DNA from: Maratus speciosus
Lineage: Eukaryota > Arthropoda > Arachnida > Araneae > Salticidae
DNA: 64,000 nt
NCBI GenBank assembly: GCA_963932465.1
Contig: OZ010786.1
Location: forward strand, 443,040,619-443,104,618
Direction: 5' to 3'
Part shown: positions 45,797 through 58,500 of the stretch, one piece after another
How positions within the stretch are numbered: the stretch's first letter is position 1
Layout of the letters: every line of letters begins with the position of its first letter
The notes under the pieces: generated by a model
What the model saw: only the letters and a program-made list of their open reading frames with translations
Database searches by the model: none
Told to the model about the DNA's origin: nothing
Translations under genes and position numbers: made by a program

Positions 45797-47025
45797 ATTA
45801 ATAACCTATAAATGAGTTTTTCTTTTATGGTAAACTACCGAATCAGATCATTTTAGTTCTTCAGGTAGAAGCATGTTCAGTAGATACATATTTGCACTAA
45901 CAATAATAATGCAATTTTCAAAATTAAAACCTAAATATAATAAAATATAACTTAAAACCCTAAACCTAAATAAAATAAAATCTAACCGGAAGTAGAAGAA
46001 TGACAATTAGGTATATTACTATGCAAACTATCTCTTAAAATTCAATTTTCAAAAACGAATCCTTTGAACTTTGATAAAGAAGTAAAATTATTTGGAAAAC
46101 CCTATATGTTGAATGGTTTGGCGAGAAAATGACGCAACAGGGCGCTTTTGTTGAGATTTATAATACCTCAATTCATTCAAAAGAACGGACTATTTTAAAG
46201 TAAATTTTATACCTGTTAACAAAACTATACTTAAAAAAAGAAAAAGCAATTTATCAAATTACAACGATCATTTGGAAAACGATTTTTTCGAAGACTAAAA
46301 TTTAAGACATAAAAAATCGCACGGAGTTGATCATACATTACGTACTCCATGAATGAAACATTAATAGCGTTATTACACGTAACAATTGCAAGCCAAAAAA
46401 ATCGCCTGCGACCCGCCAGATTTCATGAAAGTTAAGTATTATCCACTTGAAACTTATGTAAATATCCAAGCATTTCATTGGCTGTTCGGGAAAAGTCTTT
46501 TCCATCGTCCGATTTCCAAGAAATCTGACGGCCAATTTTAAATGAAATTTCATTCTTAAACTTCTAAACATCCGACAATATTACTTTTTACACCGTCGGA
46601 TAGAGACAAAAATGTACTTTTAAATGCAATTTGTTTGAAATCTGTATCTCAATTTATTATTTATTAACTGAGTTATTATTTTTTTTGTAGTTTTTATTAC
46701 TTTTTTTGTCAAAGTGGCAACAGAAGGTATCCATCGTTGTTGAAATTAAAGGGAAATACAAATTACTGTATAGACCAATCATAAAACGAATAAAATGCAG
46801 ATTAAACCAATGAAAACCTTCAGATATGCTTTTGATTTCCCATACTGAAGAGAAGAATAACCATTTTTCCAAATGGTTAAAAAAACATAAAATGGATTGT
46901 TCTCCATGAACTAAATATAATCTATAAGTTTTTTCGAGTGCCAGAAGTTTTCTTACGTGCCAAGTTCGGCACGCGTGCTATAGGTTCGGCACGCGTGCTA
47001 TAGGTTCGCCATCTCTGACTTAGGT

Positions 47026-47292
47026 AGTAGTTAAATCAGGGTCATTATGTACTGCCAGATTATTTTATAAAGATCATGTTCTCGGATATATTCACGAAAG
47101 CGTTATAAATAAAACAGACTTGTTTTAACTTGTATAGAACTGTAACCTTCGATAATATTTGACGACTTATCGTCTGCACCCAGAAAAATGCCTCAAAATC
47201 ATTTTGTTAATTTATAAATAGTACGTTCTAACAATATTAAAATGTTGTACTTTTATACGAAATAATGTGTACATATGTTTTATAATTCTAGA
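47026..47292. other. Intergenic DNA
   Basis: Nothing recognised. Confidence 0.4.
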
Positions 47293-47352
47293 ATCGGAAA
47301 GTGGATCGGAAAGTAGATCGGAAAGTAGATCGGAAAGTAGATCGGAAGTGGG
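47293..47352 (+). repeat. 12-bp minisatellite
   Basis: ATCGGAAAGTAG/ATCGGAAAGTGG in about five direct, spacer-free units. Confidence 0.9.
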
Positions 47353-50300
47353 TGAAAATCGATTACAAAAGGCCATCTCTACATACGTGAACCATGTCAA
47401 ATTAAAGATAAAACTTTAAAAACACAGTAGCTTGTTTTATTGAAATTTTGAAGATATATTTGTCAAACTATCCGATCGGAATTTACGTATTACTTTGAGT
47501 AAACGCAATATTTTGCTTATGTTGCGCTTGAGCTTAGTTTTTGACAAAACGTATCAGAAATTAGATATAGACTTTCAACTTACATCGATCTGATAGGGAA
47601 AAACAAAATTTATTCTCGATCTAGATCGTCCATTTTTGATTACTAGATTCACATCTAATTTTTATTTCGGAGGTTAAAATGCAATATAACGTGCGAAATT
47701 GGCATTCTGAACACATTCTGAACATTATGATATATTTGGAAATTGTATGGCTCAGAACCATACCCAACATATGTGGAATAATCCCTAAAACTAAATATTC
47801 ACAATCTAAAAACATTTCAGACGCATTTCATTTTTTTTTTCTTTTACCAATGTTAAACTTTTTTTTCATATGTATTGCATCGGATTGGGTAACATTAAAT
47901 TACACGACCCAGACACTAGTTGCGGCGAAAAATAACCAAGTTATTTTTTAGATTTTTTTAAAGAATATTTTTTATATTTTTGCTTCGTGTGTAATGCGAT
48001 AATATTACGGAAAATCCTGGAACTTCTCTGTAATTCGGTCAGTGACATCGTGCGCTATAAAATACAGTTCGAAATAAGGAACTTAAAATTCGGTACTATT
48101 TGGATGTGGATGATTTGCACTTCTACCACTTCTCATAATTCCTTTACATTTCACGCACAGCAAAATATGTCTTGAAGTTTCGTTAAATTTGTTTAATGTT
48201 TGTTAAAGTAATAATCAAACATCTCAGTTGGGACTAGAAAGATTATATTATTATTATAAGTATTATTGATATATTCAGAGTATTACTTATATAATAAATA
48301 GACTGTGCCTCTTGTTTTGTGTACACAGTGCCGTAGAGAGAAACCGGGGCACCAGTAGTAATTCGATTTTGCTTTGACCCTGCTATAAATATGATACAAT
48401 AAAGTCTGCTAAGATGGAAACACAAAAAATTGTTTCGAAATACCGTTTTAGATGTTGTTTTTTCTGTCTTTGCAGGTATAATTGCATGGTTTTATTTTTA
48501 GCCGGACAATGAAAATTTTGCGTTTAAAGCAAGATTCCTTTATAGAAATGTATTAGAAAATACATTTGCTGGATAGTACTTAAAAAAAAAGCTATATATT
48601 ACCTTACGATGCTATTGCTTTTTTTCTTTTACATCATTACAGTTTATAATAAATTTTCGTGATTCTGTAGTCGTTACCTTTAAAACAAATGTGCTACACA
48701 GGACAAATTTTGCATTTTCTACGACTGTTAAAGTGTACCGTCCCTTTAAAAGTAATAAATATTAAAAATGTATCTTTAAAGATTTGAACAAGTTGATCTG
48801 AATTTTTTAAGTTAACAATCTTTATCCCTTTTAGGGACAGAAGAATTCTGTTCGTAAAATGATGAATAATTGACTGACACCAGAGTATTTAAACGAATCT
48901 CTTACAAATGAAAATTAGCTAGTTTGTACTTTATTACAAAAGCAAAATTTTATTAAAATATTCTTGGTGTCATTGTAAGTTTTAGAATTAAAATTAGGTG
49001 GCTAGACCGTCTATCCACCACCTTTGAAAGGATTAAACACTTATTAACTTTGAGTTCTGCTGATTTTTAATAAAACCTACTATTTTTCTAACGTAAAACG
49101 CTAAATTGTCAAATATTTTATAGATATACATGAGAAAAGCTGTGAACCTGGGTCTCCTTGCCAGGTCGTAAAAATTTTCTAGTAAATTCTATTTTTTTTA
49201 ATTTATTATTTGTTAGTTGCTTTAATTTAAAAAAAAATTACGTCAAGAAGAACGAGTCTACTTTATTTTCAATTTTATTTAATAAACCAGGACCGAAGTC
49301 GGGCCCCTTAGAGATCCGGGAAATTGTAATTTGTACCAGCTCAAACCCTTCTGTACAGACCTGTCTATGCAAAGTTTATTCTTTTGTGCTTTATCATTTC
49401 TTAACTCTTTATCCACTGACACTACTTATAAGTACCATTAAAATAACTAGTTATAAAATTTATTTAATACAACGATTAGTAGTAATACACTTTAGAATGA
49501 GTTATAGGTGCATTACTTTATCTTGTTCCAAAAGCATTATTGGTTACACAAAACAAAAATATTTTAAAAAGGATGAATTTCTTTTGCCTTTGCATCTTTT
49601 CAGCTTTTTTGGCGTTTTGAGGCGGGGGGGGGGGGGCAATTCGGAAATATTCCTATATTTCTATTGTAAGAACATTATATTTGTACATTTCCTAATTCCA
49701 CAAAATTCTAAGAAAAATGTTTAAAATAAAAGATTTAAGTGGGGTTATAAATATTGCACAAAATCCCTATAAATTGAAATTTAATTAATCCTTCTAAATC
49801 CTTCAATCCTTCTAAAATCCTTTTAATTTATTAAATGCTTATGTAAACCTTCTAATGGAGCTTCAAAAATACACGAAAAATGCTTTTCGTGTATTTATAA
49901 GTCAGTATCTATTCCTTTTTGAGGTACTCTATATATTTAAACCGAGGTTTTGTATGCTTAGTTACATTATTTTACAAATTCTAGTTATTCCAGTAGAAAG
50001 TGTAAAGGAATTATCTTTAACTGAGTAATCATGAGTATCAAGGAACAGGACAAAGTACTAATACTAAATTAAAACAAGGAGAGCTAATAAGCAACTCCTG
50101 CCTTGTTTTCAATTAAAGTTTATTGACATAAGGGCTTAAAAGTCATGCGAAACCTGCAGGGGATGAAGTGGGTAATAAAGAGTAAAAGCATATATCAAGT
50201 CACGTGTCGTAACCACCCCCTGCCCTTTCAACTGGTTGTCAAGGTAACAGGTAATGGGGAAGTTTTCGCAGCATTAAAGACGGTGTGTACTTCCAAGAAT

Positions 50301-50880
50301 ATAATTAAAGAATTCATGTTTGGATAATATCTGAAAGAAATTACTTCATATTGCCCGAGGAACTGAGTATCAAAATGTGCTTGATATAGATTTTATGAGG
50401 ATTTGGATTATAATTAAAATACTTTTCTTTAAAATATTAGTAAAATATGCGTAATAGTCCTGCAGATATTTACCTTCTTAGAAGGACGTTAAGTGACAAG
50501 GAAGGTCTCCATAGGTGCATACTCAGAAAAATTTGAAAAAATTACAAAATGCTCTTCTCATGAGGGTATATAAGTTTATATATATAGATATATATATAAA
50601 TCCAGTGGAACCGCGCTCTAGCGTCCGTGAAAAAGAATGAAAATTTAATTTATATGGCAATGGAATAAAATTTTAAAAAATAAGCTTTTTGTCAAATACC
50701 CCTTCCAGCAAAAAATGTTTCATGTTGAACTTGTTTCATAAAGATAAAGTTTCATTTAAATAATTTTTGTTTTGTCAGTTTTAGTTTGTTTGAACTATAG
50801 TTTTGTCATATAATATTTATATGTATTTATAACGAAATTTAACTATTATATTTTAAGATTTAAAACAAAATTTAAAATGA
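47353..50880. other. Long AT-rich intergenic stretch
   Basis: No element ends or protein motifs recognised over 3.5 kb. A poly(G) run lies at 49623-49636 and TA-rich runs at about 50576-50600. A 188-codon frame at 49158-49724 crosses the poly(G) and is of Phe/Lys/Asn-rich composition, judged chance. Confidence 0.45.
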
Positions 50881-51151
50881 TTAACCCCTTAACGGTCGCA
50901 TTAAATTACGGTTTAAAAATTCAAATTGCTTATTGGCACCACTTTTTTGAAAAAGAAATATTCACCTTATCTAATGGTAGGTAAAATGTTACCATAATAA
51001 AGCCAATATTAACACTATTTTATTTATTTATTATTTATTTATTTATACGCTATTTATTGTAAACACTATTTTATAAAATTGGTGGGAATCAAACAATCTG
51101 AATAAAAGACACAGTCCGTGAATATCACGGGAGCGAGAATTAAGTCGTTAA
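50881..51151 (+). mobile_element. TTAA MITE, type ACGGTCGCATTAA
   Basis: TTAA at 50881-50884 and 51148-51151. Begins TTAACCCCTTAACGGTCGCA and ends GGGAGCGAGAATTAAGTCGT plus TTAA. A TTTATTTATT-rich insertion of about 50 bp lies in the middle. It is the sister of 52608-53028 and shows the site used by the nested element there in its empty state. Confidence 0.75.
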
Positions 51152-52607
51152 AATTGTTTCATGCTCAAAAAATATCCGATTAAGAACTGTCGATTCGACA
51201 TTATTGCTTTGGGAACAACGACTTATTCGATATGGAAGTGTACAACGGCAGCATTCTTCATCTGGTCTTTGTTTTTTAATACACTTAAAAGTTACTTATC
51301 TAACCTCTGAAGCCGTTTAAGTTTTAAAAAAATCATGAATTGGGGGATAACGCAATCACAAAATTTCATTCAAATCGGTAATAAAACGAAAAAGTAATAA
51401 AGTCTTTCATTGTTTAAGTTCAAATTCATTAAACGCTACGCATTCTAAAAATCAATTAACAAGCAATTTTCAGATGCCTTAAAATCGTTTGCTTTTGGCG
51501 AGGTAAAGTGCTGCTCGCCCAATCACGTGTAGCTTTCATCTTTTTTCGCCAAATATTCGAATAATATTTTATTTTTTTACGGACTTTCTACTGGAATTCC
51601 GCCCTAATTTTGATCGATCCTTTATTACATACATAAGTAGATTACCTTTACATTTTTTTTTTTCAAAATATTCTGAGTAAGCGATAAAAGGAGACTTTCT
51701 TTGTGAGTATTATGAAAGCCCAATATAGACAATCAAAATTGTGCACACTAGCAAAAATATAATTAAAGATTCCGTGTTTAAAACTGTTTGAATGAAGTTT
51801 TACCATAAAATGTCCGAATCATACCTGATTGCTGAATTAGATTTGATCGAAAAAAAAACCAAAAAAAAACATTTCAATTGAAATATTTCTATAAATGTGT
51901 TTTTAAGATACTTAGCAGGTTTCTGGATGAGAAGAATTTTGCCCTAAGTAAACATAACCTTTACTTCTAGGCATTATTTAAAAATGACTATTGACTTTCT
52001 ATATTGATTCTATTTAGTTAGCCGGGAAATTTTAACTTAGTTCAAAAATTTCGCTTACCGAATTATGACATTTGGAATTTTATGAGATTTCAGTGTTTAC
52101 CTACACTAAAAGTACTTACTTCCGTTTTTAGTGACAGAAAAGACTGAAGTATATCGTTTTGAAGGATTGAGGGGGGGAGGGTCCTTAAAAAAGTCTAGTC
52201 TATTGCCCTGGATGTAGTTTATCCACTTCTGAGTTAAACATTACACTCTTTGAAAGTCTCATGCTTTAAACTGACAGTTATCGGAATCTGACCAAACTAC
52301 AGTATAACCTTGAAAATCCGGCATCGTCGAGACCAACACAAAGCCGGATTTTTGAAATTTCCGTATTTCTGAAAGAATATCAAAAGTACTTCCGATATTC
52401 TAAATGGTGCCCTTATTCATTAGTTAGTTCATAGGCAAGGATATTTATATGAGAAAAATAAATAATTAAATATTAAAAAAATTACTCTTATTTATATTGA
52501 TTATGTTACAAAAACGAAATCTAATAACAAGTGGAATCATTCCTTCTCGTTTAATTTATAAAACATCGATGTCAGTTTTATTTGCTTCAAAATTTTTCGG
52601 CCGTTCT
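51152..52607. other. AT-rich intergenic DNA with a lone pogo-like end
   Basis: 52299-52362 reads ACAGTATAACCTTGAAAATC, CGGCATCG and AAGCCGGATTTTTGAAATTT, like a Tigger-type end. No partner found. No gene. Confidence 0.45.
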
Positions 52608-53028
52608 TTAACCCCTTAACGGTCGCATTAAATTACGGTTTAAAAATTTAAATTGCTTATTGGCACCACTTTTTTGAAAGCGAAATAATCAGCTTATTTA
52701 ACCCTCCGTCTACCAGACGGGTCCATTGGACCCGACAGGTACATACAAAATATTCATTCAAACCAGAAATTTCTTTAAAATAAACTAAGTATATAAACCA
52801 GACAAAAATAAGGTAAATAAATAAGTTAAATAGTTTTAAATAAAAATTCTGGTGTAGAACGTTTTATTAAAACTTGAATAAAATTCCCGGTAGATCTAGG
52901 GTTAATGAAAGGTAAAATGATGCCACAATAAAGCCAATTACACTATTTTATAAAACTAGTGGGAATCAAACAATCTGAATAAAATACACAGTCCATGAAT
53001 ATCACGGGAGCGAGAATTAAAGGGTTAA
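52608..53028 (+). mobile_element. TTAA MITE carrying another TTAA MITE
   Basis: TTAA at 52608-52611 and 53025-53028. Begins TTAACCCCTTAACGGTCGCA and ends CGAGAATTAAAGGGTTAA. Without the insert at 52702-52901 it aligns with 50881-51151. Confidence 0.8.
52698..52905. mobile_element. Nested piggyBac-like MITE
   Basis: TTAA at 52698-52701 and 52902-52905. Ends TTAACCCTCCGTCTACC and GGTAGATCTAGGGTTAA (imperfect inverted repeats). The interior shares AATAAATAAGTTAA and AAAATTCTGGT with the 22625-22833 element. A local hairpin CCAGACGGGTCCATTGGACC lies near its left end. Confidence 0.85.
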
Positions 53029-53415
53029 TAAGTTTTTCTTGGATGTTATACAAGTGAAGGATATCGATTTCGGAAATTTAGTCTTGTTTCTCTAAAAGCA
53101 AATATTAATTTTCATGTCAAATTTATGTTTTTTTTATTATAATAATTCTTTTTTATTGTGACACCTTTTCTTCTTTCGGCTCCTGGTATTCGCTCTTCTG
53201 AGCTACTATCAGTGTTATTGGCTGTTCTATTTAGCACAACGTCAACAATCTCGATTAGGTTCAGTCTTCAGGTATATATGTAATCTATAAAGTCGTGAAT
53301 ACACCATGTTAAAATTGTAAGTAATTAAAGAGAAAACATGTGCGAAAAAAATACAACTTTTTTAACATTGTGAGATTCACCGCTCTATAATAACTACTTG
53401 AATAACTACTCTACT
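53029..53415. other. AT-rich intergenic DNA
   Basis: Nothing recognised. Confidence 0.4.
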
Positions 53416-53632
53416 TTAACCTCTTGAGAGCCCCGGTGGGATATGTTATATCTCATTTAATTTTAATCAACATTTGCACCAGAAATTTTCAAAAAAACTT
53501 TTACTTTTTAAATATTGGTGGGGTGAAAAAATTAAAATTGTTATTCTTTATTTCAAAGTATAATTATTTTCGATATTTCCGGCGTAAATTCAACGTTAAA
53601 GAAACACAATTACTTACTTATGAAAGGGTTAA
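53416..53632. mobile_element. TTAA MITE
   Basis: TTAACCTCTTGAGAGCCCCG at 53416 and ACTTATGAAAGGGTTAA ending at 53632. The right half is shared with 33981-34076 and, inverted, with 14289-14360. The 94-codon frame crossing it is chance. Confidence 0.75.
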
Positions 53633-53814
53633 AAATCATTACATATTTCAGAGGATTAAAACGAGTTTCACAGATTACAGAACATACTGCTCGATACACA
53701 GAACATAGTTGAGAAACAATTTTACTATCGAAACTCTAATAGATTTTTTAAATAAAATCTATTTTTTTATGTTGTCCAAAAAACATTTTTATAGGAAAAT
53801 TATATCTCTCTCTC

Positions 53815-53816
<2 letters not shown>

Positions 53817-53850
<34 letters not shown>
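53817..53850 (+). repeat. Poly(T) tract
   Basis: About 34 T in a row, directly before repeat X copy 2. It could be a retroposition tail on the other strand. Confidence 0.9.
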
Positions 53851-53851
<1 letters not shown>

Positions 53852-53853
<2 letters not shown>

Positions 53854-54690
53854 TAACTAACGCTGTGATCGCCGCTGTTAATGAATCTTTTGTGACCGGA
53901 GGTCTTTCTTCGCTAATATTAGGAAAATTTTTGCAGACAAAAGTATGAAAATGGGCAGTATTATAGAGAAAAGTTTGATAAACGTGTTGAAGCAGACAGT
54001 TTTTAAATCGAATAATTATTTTAACAGATATTTAATATTAAAGTTGGTCAAAATCGTTCTATACAAAATGTTTTGTAGGAGCAAAAACTATATATAGGAA
54101 TTTAAAATTTTTTTCTAAGGATATGCATTTGAAAATCGCGGTGTGCAGGGTGCATTTATTTTTTTTTAATTTGGCTAATATTTTGCGTGTTTATTTCAAT
54201 TTTAAATTCAAATTTTCGGCATTTCCAGATATATTTTTTACATATTTTAGAAACTGTTATTTTAAAGTGCTGCCAATTTTAAAAACATCGCAAAGAATAA
54301 TATTTCCTTTAAATTAAAAATTTATTGACACGTGACTTATAAACAGACAGCCCTCTTTTCAATTTCGAATTAAATGTTGACGTAATAAAAGCAGGGAAAT
54401 TTTGAAAATTACGTCATAAAACTATTGTTTACACTTGAATACCAAAAAAGAAAGAAAATTATAAAATAATGAATTATTTAATACGTTATTAAAGCCGTAC
54501 ATGGGGAAATTACGTCCTATTTCAAATGGCCAAATAATGCCATTGCCAAATACTTCAAATTGAAAAGTACATTTACATGTACACGAGAGATTTATTTCAT
54601 ATTTCGAGATGATCTTTTTAACTATAGTTTCCAATTCTAAAACAGATAAACTAATAATATTTCCTTTAAAAAAATAAAAATATTTTCACG
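53852..54690 (+). repeat. Dispersed repeat X, copy 2
   Basis: Same orientation as 18014-18910. AAGTAACTAACGCTGTGATC, GTTTGATAAACGTGTTGAAG and GGATATGCATTTGAAAATCG align with copy 1. Noncoding. Confidence 0.7.
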
Positions 54691-55400
54691 TGAATGTTTC
54701 AAAGAGAAAGTAAATTTTGTTGTAAACTACGTCAGATTTAGAATGTTACATTTAATATCTCTTGTTTAAAATCATGTTCTTATAGCGTGGTTAAAAATTT
54801 CCGGAAAGCAAAGACGCTGTTGACTTAGTTCATTTTATATTGACTGATTTTCGAATTATTTAAGTAATCTTATTTAATCAAACACGAAATCAGCAATTAA
54901 CAGCAACTGATTTGGCCTTAAAATCCCTGAGTAAAAGGGAAATTAATGGAGACCCGTTTACAGGGTCACTGGTTTTTAAAATTATAATTCAATTTTCAGT
55001 AATCTTTTTAAAATTGATCAAATTAACGGATATTTAGAGTCTGTACGGGGGATGGCGAACGTAGTTCGTAGAGGGCAGATCCCCTAGTTTAAATAAAGTT
55101 TTCAAATTTATTAAAAGCAATAAATTCGTATTAGCCGCATGCCAGGGATTAATAGTTGAAAAAATAACTTTTTGCTACTTACAGCAACCTTTCTTCTGCG
55201 ATCGAGTATCGGCAAATAGCCGCCCAAGCTTTATATACATGATTCTATTTTTATATTGTATTCAGACCACTATCATTTAAAAGTACATTTTTTATTAAAT
55301 TTCTCTTGCACATGTTGTCAAAGTACGGTAGAGCCTCTTTTATCCGAAAATATTTTAACCGAAACTCTTGGTTAACCGAAATCCATTTTTAAAGCTTTTT
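54691..55400. other. Intergenic DNA with a lone Tigger-like end
   Basis: 55328-55380 holds GTAGAGCCTCTTTTATCCGA and CCGAAACTC, like a pogo/Tigger end. No partner. No gene. Confidence 0.4.
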
Positions 55401-55404
55401 AGGT

Positions 55405-55525
55405 AGATTTCGTATGAAATACTACCTATTACATTCTCCTCTATGTTGGAATTTCTGAAAAATTTTTGCAGATCTACGCCGATCATGACCCCTAGAACCC
55501 AAAACCAAAATCAGTAAAAAACTTT
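55405..55525 (-). repeat. Dispersed repeat W, copy 2
   Basis: Reverse complement of 31058-31175. Ends in CT-rich and then CA/TA microsatellites (55526-55591). Confidence 0.75.
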
Positions 55526-55559
55526 ATCTCTCTCTCTCTGTCTCTCTCTATATATGTAT

Positions 55560-55591
<32 letters not shown>
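55526..55591 (+). repeat. Compound (CT)n(CA)n(TA)n microsatellite
   Basis: CT repeats, then TATATATG, then about 9 CA units, then about 8 TA units, directly abutting the fold-back element. A TA run also flanks its other side. Confidence 0.95.
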
Positions 55592-58500
55592 GTCGTAGGC
55601 TAATTGGGAAATCCGGCTCTTTGCAAACAGCTTAGGCTCTTTGCAAAGAGCCGGGCTAATTGGAGAATCCATATCCCTTTTTCCAATCAGCCTGATATTT
55701 TTCAGGCTTATTGCAAAGAGCCTAGAAAGCGTTAGGCTAATTGAAAAATGACCACTTATTATCCGATCACGGCGATATTTTTAGCTCACAGGCTATCAAA
55801 GCCTGAGAGCTTATGTGCCCGCCGATTCTGTATGTACGTGTGTACGTACGTACATACGTATGTACGTACACGATAACTCTTGATAGAAATATCCGATTTG
55901 CTTCATTTTTTTTTTTCTAGATTCATTCTGATAAGGTGCTTCCCTGATTATTTTTTGGGGTTCATTGGTTGGGGAAAAAGGGGGCTAGTCCCCCCCCCCC
56001 CTTAATTTATATAAATGGGTTTTTCATGCAGAAATATTCGATTTGCTCCAAAAATGGTATACCGGTTTATTGTGTTAAGGAGCTTCTCTGATTAGATTTG
56101 GAGGCTCATTATCTAAGTATAAAGGGGGGAAAAGGGGGCTACCCCCTTAATTTAGATAAATCGGTTTTTCATGATGAATTATTCGATTGGCTCGAAATTT
56201 GGTATACCGGTTTATTAAGTTAAGGAGCTGCCTTGATTAGATTTGGAGGTTCATTTGTTACATATAGAGGGAGGAAAGGGGGTGCTATCCCCCCCCCCGC
56301 CCGTAATTTAGATAAATGGATTTTTCATGCAGAAATATGCGATTTGCTATAAATTTGGTATATCGGTTAATTATGTTAAGCAGCTTCCTTGATTACATTT
56401 GGAAGATCATTATTATGTATAAAGGGGGGCATTTGCCTCTCCCCTTAATTTAGATAAATACGTTTTCCATGTAGAATTATTCGATTAGCTCATATTTGGT
56501 ATACTGGTTTATTATGTTAAGGAGATGGCTTGATTAGATTTGGAGGTTCATTAGTTAAGTATAAAGGGAGGAAAGGGGGGCTATCCCCCCCTTAATTTAG
56601 GTAAATGGGTTTTTAATGTAAAATTATTCGATTTGCTCCAAGTTTGGTATACCGGTTTATTATGTTAAGGAGCTTCCCTGATTAGATTTGGAGGTTCATT
56701 AGTTAAGTATAAAGGGAGGAAAGTGGGCTAACCCTCCCCCCTTAAGTTAGATAAATGGGTTTTCCATGTATAGTTATTCGATTTGCTCCAAATTTCGTAT
56801 ACCGGTTTATTTTGCTAAGGAGCTGCCTTGATTAGATTTGGAGATTTATTTGTTAAGTATAAAGGAGGGACAAGGGCTAGTGTCCCCTTAATTTAGATAA
56901 ATGGGTTTTTCATACAGAATTATTCGATTTGCTTCAAATTTGATATACCAGTTTATTACGATATGGCTTACTTCATTTGATTTGGAGGTTCATTGGTTAA
57001 GTATAAAAGGGGGGAAAGGGGGTCAATTGCCCCTCCCCTTAATTTAGATAAATGTGCTTTCATACAGAATTATCTAATTTAGTTTAATTTTTTTTCTAGG
57101 TTCATTCTAATAAGGAGCTTTTCTGATTAGAATTGAAAGTTCGTTGGTTCAGCATAAAGGGGGAAATGGGGGAGCTAATAGCCCCCCCCCCTCAATTTAG
57201 TGAAATAGTTTTTTCATGCAGAATTATCTGATTTGCTTCAAATTTGGTATACCAGTTTATTTTGTTAAGTAGCTTCCCTGATTAGATTTGGAGGTTCTTT
57301 GGTTAAGTAGAAAGGGGGGAAACGGGGACTAATACCTTTATTTATTTTTCGAGGGGCATTATTCTTTGAAATAAGAGTATAATATACAATTAGTGTGAAT
57401 AGCCTGTGAGCTCAATGCCATCAGTTTAACTAAACAATTTTCGTTTTATTAGGTTTATTAACGCATAATCCTACCCAAACCCAAAAAATAAATTACAACA
57501 GACCGTACCCCGATCCGAACAAGACAAAATAATTTCAGTCTACATGCAACCCGACCCGAACCTGAGAGTTCCATTTGAAAAAACCCGAAATCCCGAACAA
57601 AATCTGATAACCGACAAAAATATTCCAAAGATCCATAACCGGATCCGAACAAGACAAATTAGTTTCCGTGGACACGCAACGCTACCAGAACCGAAAAATT
57701 CCATTCGAAGTCAACCTGAAACCCGTCCCGATTCAAATCTTAACCGACAAAATTATTCCAAAGAACTATAACCCGATGCAAGCCAGACAAAATGATCTCC
57801 GTCCAACGGCAACCCGATCCGAACCTGAAAGTTTTAATTGAACTCAATCCGAAACCTGGTTGTGGTCGGTTTTCGGGTTGACTTCAAATGGAACCTTCAA
57901 GTTCGGATCCAGTTGAAAAAAAATTAAACTAAATCAGATAATTCTGCATGAAAACCCATTTATCTAAATTAAGGGGAGGGGCAAATGCCCCCCTTTCCCC
58001 CCTTTTATACTTAACCAATGAACCTCCAAATCAAATGATGGAAGCCATATCGTAATAAACTGGTGTATCAAATTTGAAGCAAATCGAATAATTCTGTATG
58101 AAAAACCCATTTATCTAAATTAAGGTGACACTAGCTCCTGTCCCTCCTTTATACTTAACCAATAAATCTCCAAATCTAATCAAGGCAGCTCCTTAACATA
58201 ATAAACCGGTATACGAAATTTGGAGGAAATCGAATAACTCGACATGAAAAACCCATTTATCTAAATTAAGGGGGGGGGGTCTAGCCCCCCTTTCCTCCCT
58301 TTATACTTAACTAATGAACCTCCAAATCTAATCAGGGAAGCTCCTTAACATAATAAACTGGTTTACGAAATTAGGAGCAAATCGAATAACTCTGCATGAA
58401 AAACACATTTATCTAAATTAAGGGGGTCTAGCCCCCCTTTACTCCCTTTATACTTAACTAATGAACCTCTAAATCTAATCAGGGAAGCTCCTTAACATAA

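Larger units (their letters stand above)
43115..47017. mobile_element. hAT-like element, 3.9 kb, perfect 8-bp duplication
   Basis: ACTTAGGT at 43107-43114 and 47018-47025. Ends CAGAGATGGCTAACCTTTTT and CAGAGATGGCGAACCTATAG (inverted), with sub-terminal GCGTACC / GGCACGCGTGC words, the classic hAT style. No hAT transposase is recognised inside. 2456 bp of its length is the nested element at 43341-45796, so the hAT proper is about 1.4 kb and non-autonomous. 46300-46705 is homologous to 20155-20530. Confidence 0.9.

Noticed and set aside
47293..47352. CRISPR-like array
   Set aside because: Directly abutting 12-bp units without spacers in a eukaryotic context: a minisatellite.
49158..49724. 188-codon open frame, longest outside transposon coding
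   Set aside because: Phe/Lys/Asn-rich low-complexity composition, crosses a poly(G) run, no domain or splice logic visible.
57544..57771. 75-codon Pro/Asn/Arg-rich frame
   Set aside because: Translation of the ACCCGAACC-type core repeat of the fold-back element.
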